A DNA stretch of 64,000 bases from CAWGUU01 sp963825765 (GTDB lineage Bacteria > Actinomycetota > Acidimicrobiia > Acidimicrobiales > AC-14): contig CAWGUU010000003.1 in assembly GCA_963825765.1 (NCBI GenBank), forward strand, positions 248,001-312,000, in the 5' to 3' direction. Of this stretch, positions 59,047 through 64,000 are shown piece by piece (the first letter of the stretch is position 1; every line of letters starts with the position of its first letter). The translations under genes and the position numbers were made by a program. The notes beneath the pieces are model-generated. The model saw nothing but the letters and a program-made list of their open reading frames with translations. It was not told the origin of the DNA and made no database searches.

Positions 59047-61059
59047 TCATCGAGGGAAGCCGGCGGGCATGCCGCCGTCGACGGTGAGGATCGTCCCGGT
59101 GGTGGCTTTCGACCGGTCGGACACCAGCCAGGCGACCGCCTCGGCCACGTCCGCGGTCGTGACCTTGACCTTCAGCAGGTTGCGGCCGGCGTAGTGCTGC
59201 TCGATCTCCTCGACGGGAACGCCGTGGGCCTCGGCCCGCTGCCGGCGCAGCTCGGGCGACCACAGGCGGCTGCCGTCGAAGACTCCGTCGGGGTTGACCA
59301 CGTTGGCCCGCACGCCGATGGCCCCGCCCTCCACGGCCGCCACCCTGGCCAGCTGGAGCATGGCCGCCTTGGACGCCGAGTAGGCGCCGAAGCCGGGCCC
59401 CGGCGCCACCGCGTTGCGGGTGACGACGTAGACCAGGCTGCCGCCGAGACCCTGGGCCTCGAGGACGGGCCACAGCCGGCGGGTGAGGAGGAAGTGCGAC
59501 GTGGCGTTGACGTCGAACGCCCGCCGCCACTCCGCCGGGTCGAGGTCGGCCAGCCTGCCGGCCGGCGCGATGCCGGCGTTGAGCACGACGGCGTCGATCC
59601 CGCCGAACCGGCCGATCGCAGCCCTGACCAGCTCGTCGACGACCGCCTCGTCGGTGAGGTCGCCGGTTACCGTCGTGGTGGCGTCGGGATCGAGGGCTTC
59701 GACGGTGGCGGCCAGGCCGTCGCCGTCCCTGTCGGCCGCCACCACCGCAGCCCCTCGTTTGCTCAGCTCTCGGGCCACGGTGCGGCCGATGCCCGACGCC
59801 GCGCCGGTGACCACGGCGACCATCCCGGCCAGCTCGGGCGGCTGGGGGGCAAGGGTGAGCTTGTGCAGCTCGAGCGGCCAGTAGTCGACGCCGAACACGT
59901 CCTCCTCGCCGAGGCCCTCGGCGCCAAATCCCTCTGGGCCGGCGTAGGCGTCGAGCGCCCGGGCCGCCACCGCGTGGGTGTGCTCGGCCACCTCCCCCAC
60001 CACCCTGGCTCGCCGGGCGGTCGGCGCGGCGGCCACCGCGCCCAGGCCGGGAACCAGGAACGACGTGGGCAGGGGCTCGTGCATCGGGAGGTCGGGGGCG
60101 TCCCGGTCCAGCAGGTGGCGGTGGCGTTCGAAGAAGGACGCGTAGGCGCCCGACCACGCGTCCACCGCCTTGCCCACCTCGGCCGCGCCCTCGACGACGA
60201 CCGACCCGGTGTGCAACCGCAGGATGTGGTCGGCGGTCGCGGGGCCCAGGGCGGCGAGGGCGGCGACGTCGGGACGGTCGGCGAACCGGCGCTGCTCCCG
60301 GTCGATGCGCAGGACCTTGCGCCCGGAGGCCGAGAGTCGCCCCCGCAGACGCACCAGCAACTCGTCGGCTTCGGACTCCCCGAGCGTACTGGGGCGGCCT
60401 ACCGGCGCCTGGCGCGGCTGAGTCGCCCCGGTTCGCTGGTTTTCCAGGTAGCGGCCGGCCCGGTCGACCAGCTCGTGGGTGAGGTCCTCGGACTCCTCGT
60501 GGGACTCGCCCCACGTGACCAGACCGTGGTGGGCGAGGACGACGGCCCTGGCCCCGGCCAGGCAACCGACCCGCTGGGACAGAGCGAAGCCGGGACGGAC
60601 GTACGGCACGTAAGCCACGTCGTCGCCGAGGGCGGCGGCCACGTGGCGGGGGCCGTCAGGGGTCTTGGTGAGGGCGCAGATGGTGTCGGCGTGGGTGTGG
60701 TCGACGTGGGTCGCCGGCAGGAAGGCGTGCAGCAGCGTCTCGATCGAGGGCCGGCCGGAGGTGGGGTCGGCCAGGCACCGCATGAGGTAGCCGACCATCT
60801 CCTCGTCGGTCATGGCCTCCCGTTCCTGGACGGCGACGAGGTCGTCGAGCCACAGGGCGGGGAAGTCGCGGGGCACGACGGTGGCCAGGTCGGAGCCGGA
60901 GCCCTTCACCAGCAGGCAGCGGCGGCGGCGGCCCAGGTGGTCGACGGCCCAGCCCTTGCTCGACGTGTTGCCGCCGCCGTGCACGACCAGCTCGGGGTCG
61001 GACCCCAGCCGGCGGCTCCGTTCGACCAGGCCCTGCAGCACCTCCTGCGGATCGCTCAC
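59047..61059 (-). CDS. Bifunctional aldolase / short-chain dehydrogenase (RhaDE-like)
   Basis: 670 residues from the GTG at 61059. Residues ~1-400 are a class II aldolase/adducin domain: ELVVHGGGNTSSK, then zinc His pair VDHTHADT and VLAHHGLVTWG. Residues ~425-670 are a short-chain dehydrogenase: VTGAASGIGRTVAREL (NAD site), VLNAGIAP and catalytic YSASKAA. The combination is that of rhamnulose-1-phosphate aldolase/lactaldehyde dehydrogenase enzymes and it may split a sugar phosphate and oxidise the aldehyde formed. It overlaps closely with zwf (TGA-C-GTG), so it is part of the pentose phosphate operon. The sugar is not known. Confidence 0.88.
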   Translation of the reverse strand: MSDPQEVLQGLVERSRRLGSDPELVVHGGGNTSSKGWAVDHLGRRRRCLLVKGSGSDLATVVPRDFPALWLDDLVAVQEREAMTDEEMVGYLMRCLADPTSGRPSIETLLHAFLPATHVDHTHADTICALTKTPDGPRHVAAALGDDVAYVPYVRPGFALSQRVGCLAGARAVVLAHHGLVTWGESHEESEDLTHELVDRAGRYLENQRTGATQPRQAPVGRPSTLGESEADELLVRLRGRLSASGRKVLRIDREQRRFADRPDVAALAALGPATADHILRLHTGSVVVEGAAEVGKAVDAWSGAYASFFERHRHLLDRDAPDLPMHEPLPTSFLVPGLGAVAAAPTARRARVVGEVAEHTHAVAARALDAYAGPEGFGAEGLGEEDVFGVDYWPLELHKLTLAPQPPELAGMVAVVTGAASGIGRTVARELSKRGAAVVAADRDGDGLAATVEALDPDATTTVTGDLTDEAVVDELVRAAIGRFGGIDAVVLNAGIAPAGRLADLDPAEWRRAFDVNATSHFLLTRRLWPVLEAQGLGGSLVYVVTRNAVAPGPGFGAYSASKAAMLQLARVAAVEGGAIGVRANVVNPDGVFDGSRLWSPELRRQRAEAHGVPVEEIEQHYAGRNLLKVKVTTADVAEAVAWLVSDRSKATTGTILTVDGGMPAGFPR

Positions 61060-61060
61060 G

Positions 61061-62458
61061 TCACGGTTTGGGGTCGTGCCAGAAGTCCCCGACCGGGAGG
61101 AGGGCGTCGGCCTCGCCCGGGCCCCACGTCCCCGGCTGATAGTGGTGGGCGCGGGCGTGGTTGGTCAGCACGTCGTCGACGACCCGCCAAGCCGCCTCGA
61201 CTCCGTCCTCCCTGGCGAACAGCAGCGGCCTGCCCTCCATGGCGTCGCCCAGCAGCCGTTCGTAGGGCGAGGCCTCGTCGGGGTCCTGGTCGGCCAGGCA
61301 CAGCTCCACGTGGCGGCCCACGAACGACTCGCCCGGCACCTTGTCCCGGCAGCCGATGGCGATGGACACCTTGTCCGGGCCCAGCCGGAAGCGCACGTAG
61401 TTGGTGTCGTCGAGGTCGACCGGCTCGTCGGGGAACACCCTCTGGGGTGGCCGGTGGAACTTGGCCATGACCTCCATGGCGGTCACCGGCAGGTTCTTGC
61501 CGGCCCTGATGACGAAGGGCACGCCGCCCCACCGCCACGAGTCGATCATCACCCGGACGGCGGCGAACGTCTCGACGTCGGAGTGCGGCGCCACGCCCGG
61601 CTCGTCGAGGTAGCCGACGAACTGGCCCCGCACCAGGTCCCTGGAGGTGAGGGGCCGCATCGCCGTGAAGACCTTCTCCTTGGCGTCACGGAGGGCCTCG
61701 GTGGTGCCGCCGACGGGGGGCTCGGCGCCCAGCAGGGCCACCGTCTGCAGCATGTGGTTCTGAATGACGTCGCGGAGCGCGCCGACCTCGTCGTAGAAGC
61801 TGCCGCGGCCCTGCACGCCGAAGCTCTCGGCCATGGTGATCTGCACCGACTGGATGTAGTTGCGGTTCCAGATGGGCTCGAGGAACGAGTTGGCGAAGCG
61901 GAAGTAGAGGATGTTCTCGACCGACTCCTTGCCCAGGTAGTGGTCGATGCGGAAGATCGACGACTCGGGGAAGACCGAGTGCAGGACCGTGTTCAGGTTC
62001 TGGGCCGACGCCAGGTCGCGGCCGAACGGCTTCTCGACGACGACGCGGGCGCCGTTGGCCGCGCCCGATGTCCCGAGGCCCTCGACGACCACCGGGAACA
62101 GGCTGGGCGGGATGGCCAGATAGTGGGTGGGGTGGGCGGCACCGTCGAGGGCAGCCACCAGCTTGGTGTAGGTGTCGGGCTGGAGGTAGTCACCGTCGAC
62201 GTAGCGCAGGGCCTTGGAGAGCTTCTCGAAGGCGGCGGTGTCGTCGACCCCCCCGCCGTGGGTCTCGATCGAGTCCCGGGCCCGCTTGACCAGGTCGTCG
62301 ACGGTCCACGCCGACGATGCCACGCCGATGACAGGGACGTCGAGGTTCCCCCGCTTGGTCATGGCGTACAGCGAGGGGAAGATCTTCTTGTAGGCCAGGT
62401 CGCCCGTCGCCCCGAAGAAGACGAGGGCGTCCGACTGGGTGCCGTGGGGGGTGTTCAC
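61061..62458 (-). CDS. zwf: Glucose-6-phosphate 1-dehydrogenase
   Basis: 465 residues. NADP site FFGATGDLAYKKIFPSLY, active site RIDHYLGKESVENILYFRFAN (His and Lys here; quoted by parts RIDHYLGKE, ILYFRFAN). It oxidises glucose-6-phosphate to 6-phosphogluconolactone, forming NADPH. The operon order tal-gnd-zwf places it after the decarboxylating dehydrogenase; no 6-phosphogluconolactonase gene is seen in the operon, though the truncated lactonase at 6766 is a distant relative of that class. A 21-bp tandem repeat and a hairpin lie in the 82-bp gap upstream. Confidence 0.95.
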   Translation of the reverse strand: MNTPHGTQSDALVFFGATGDLAYKKIFPSLYAMTKRGNLDVPVIGVASSAWTVDDLVKRARDSIETHGGGVDDTAAFEKLSKALRYVDGDYLQPDTYTKLVAALDGAAHPTHYLAIPPSLFPVVVEGLGTSGAANGARVVVEKPFGRDLASAQNLNTVLHSVFPESSIFRIDHYLGKESVENILYFRFANSFLEPIWNRNYIQSVQITMAESFGVQGRGSFYDEVGALRDVIQNHMLQTVALLGAEPPVGGTTEALRDAKEKVFTAMRPLTSRDLVRGQFVGYLDEPGVAPHSDVETFAAVRVMIDSWRWGGVPFVIRAGKNLPVTAMEVMAKFHRPPQRVFPDEPVDLDDTNYVRFRLGPDKVSIAIGCRDKVPGESFVGRHVELCLADQDPDEASPYERLLGDAMEGRPLLFAREDGVEAAWRVVDDVLTNHARAHHYQPGTWGPGEADALLPVGDFWHDPKP

Positions 62459-62460
62459 GC

Positions 62461-62502
62461 CGACACCCTCCCGAACTGGGGCGACACCTTCCCGAACTGG
62501 GG
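62461..62502 (+). repeat. 21-bp tandem duplication between gnd and zwf
   Basis: Two copies (62461-62481 and 62482-62502) starting CGACACC and ending CCCGAACTGGGG, one mismatch. Each copy carries an arm of the GAACTGG hairpin family. Confidence 0.85.
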
Positions 62503-62540
62503 CGATTCAGGCTCGCCATACGCCGGTAGGTAGCCCCAGT

Positions 62541-62542
<2 letters not shown>
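62494..62542. terminator. Hairpin with GAACTGGGGC ends (family copy 4)
   Basis: GAACTGGGGC (62494-62503) pairs with GCCCCAGTTC (62533-62542); the right arm overlaps the gnd stop codon (62541-62543). It may trim or attenuate the transcript between gnd and zwf. Confidence 0.65.
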
Positions 62543-63554
<1,012 letters not shown>

Positions 63555-63570
63555 TGTGACTCCTTCTGTC

Positions 63571-64000
63571 TCAAGGGGGCGATGAGGCCACGAGCGACGC
63601 CTTCGACTCGATGGCGGCGATGAGCTCCTCCCACGATTTCACGAACGACTCGGCGCCCTCGGACTGGAGTCGGGCGGCGAGGGCGTCGACGTCGACCCCG
63701 CCGGCGGCAAACTCCAGCAGGACCGCTTCGGCGTCGCCGCCGTCGGCCGGCATGAGGTCGCCCACCGAGCCGTGGGCCCCGAAGGCCAGGAGGGTGTTCT
63801 CCGGCATGGTGTTGACCGTCTGCTCCGCGGCCAGCGTGGCGATGTAGAACGTGTCCGGCAGGGCCGGGTCCTTGACGCCGGTGCTGGCCCACAGCAGCCG
63901 CTGCGGCTTGGCGCCGGCGGCGGCCAGGGCCTGCCACCGGTCGGAAACCAGCAGGTCGCGGTAGGCGTTGTAGGTCCGCCCGGCGATGGCGACGCCAAGA
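63571..64000 (-). CDS. tal: Transaldolase, C-terminal part (gene runs off the window)
   Basis: The frame is open from base 64000 to the stop at 63571, 142 residues. The end of transaldolase is clear: RLLWASTGVKDPALPDTFYI (Trp/Thr/Lys block), then EQTVNTMPENTLLAF and a helical tail ending EELIAAIESKASLV. The enzyme moves a dihydroxyacetone unit between sugar phosphates in the pentose phosphate pathway. It is the first gene seen in the tal-gnd-zwf operon; the start and catalytic Lys lie beyond the window. Confidence 0.93.
   Translation of the reverse strand, partial: LGVAIAGRTYNAYRDLLVSDRWQALAAAGAKPQRLLWASTGVKDPALPDTFYIATLAAEQTVNTMPENTLLAFGAHGSVGDLMPADGGDAEAVLLEFAAGGVDVDALAARLQSEGAESFVKSWEELIAAIESKASLVASSPP

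Noticed and set aside
62461..62502. CRISPR-like array
   Set aside because: Two adjacent copies without spacers; it is a tandem duplication. No other locus has repeats with regular unique spacers.

Overview
The window is chromosomal DNA of a high-GC actinobacterium. The signs are a WhiB regulator (8869-9183), an F420-dependent TIGR03557-type oxidoreductase (36287-37261), a TIGR03086/mycothiol-isomerase-type protein (50348-50896), an Rv2578c-type radical SAM protein (851-1867), an EgtA-like ligase (37258-38550), heavy GTG start use, 4-base ATGA/GTGA/TTGA overlaps between operon genes, and many -10 boxes lying 6-7 nt from a start codon (leaderless transcripts). The gene mix would fit Acidimicrobiia, but I cannot prove the class. 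No tRNA, rRNA, CRISPR array, insertion sequence or phage is visible.

Layout. 1-3.1 kb: truncated dienelactone hydrolase, GlsB-type membrane protein, radical SAM gene with a LexA-like box, formate/nitrite channel. 3.1-7.8 kb: divergent PspC envelope-stress locus (PspC/LiaF-like protein facing a PspC-histidine kinase and its NarL-type regulator), then a 5'-truncated lactonase. 7.8-9.9 kb: DsbA-like protein, DUF427 protein, WhiB, Cys-rich conserved protein. 9.9-18.6 kb: envelope export block: MacB-like permease, ATPase, adaptor and a repeat lipoprotein, with an OmpR-type two-component system, a MarR regulator and an MMPL transporter. 19.1-25.5 kb: YceH, frameshifted DUF2207 protein, frameshifted PAS/GAF/SpoIIE phosphatase, RsbW-like kinase. 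25.5-33.5 kb: NuoF-like flavoprotein, PEP carboxylase, transglutaminase, polar amino-acid ABC transporter. 33.6-42.4 kb: small redox proteins, cell-wall amidase, Hsp20, F420 oxidoreductase, EgtA-like ligase, a Rieske-ThDP fusion enzyme and a two-domain DUF427 protein.

42.4-50.9 kb is the most accessory-looking part: VapBC, an alcohol dehydrogenase under twin palindromic operators, an internally duplicated protein, a membrane/pentapeptide/TIR-like protein, a lower-GC trypsin-fold protein that seems to lack its catalytic triad, orphan hypA-hypB, and a P-loop NTPase with a TPR-like C-terminus. The TIR-like, pseudo-protease and NTPase genes are the best candidates for an undescribed conflict or signalling system.

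51.2-56.1 kb: class A penicillin-binding protein, small membrane proteins, STAS protein, secreted ice-binding-type protein. 56.4-64 kb: a minus-strand carbon operon running tal-gnd-zwf-aldolase/SDR-GH63 glucosidase, i.e. oxidative pentose phosphate pathway plus sugar breakdown.

Two patterns run across the window. One is a family of hairpins with GAACTGG/CCAGTTC ends sitting at gene 3' ends (9.9, 27.0, 33.6, 62.5 kb). The other is a set of short tandem repeats of 12-21 bp in intergenic and linker DNA. Several genes carry apparent single-base frameshifts (20.25, 23.96, 40.45 kb, possibly 31.79 and 54.17 kb); these may be assembly indels, and reads should be checked before calling them pseudogenes.
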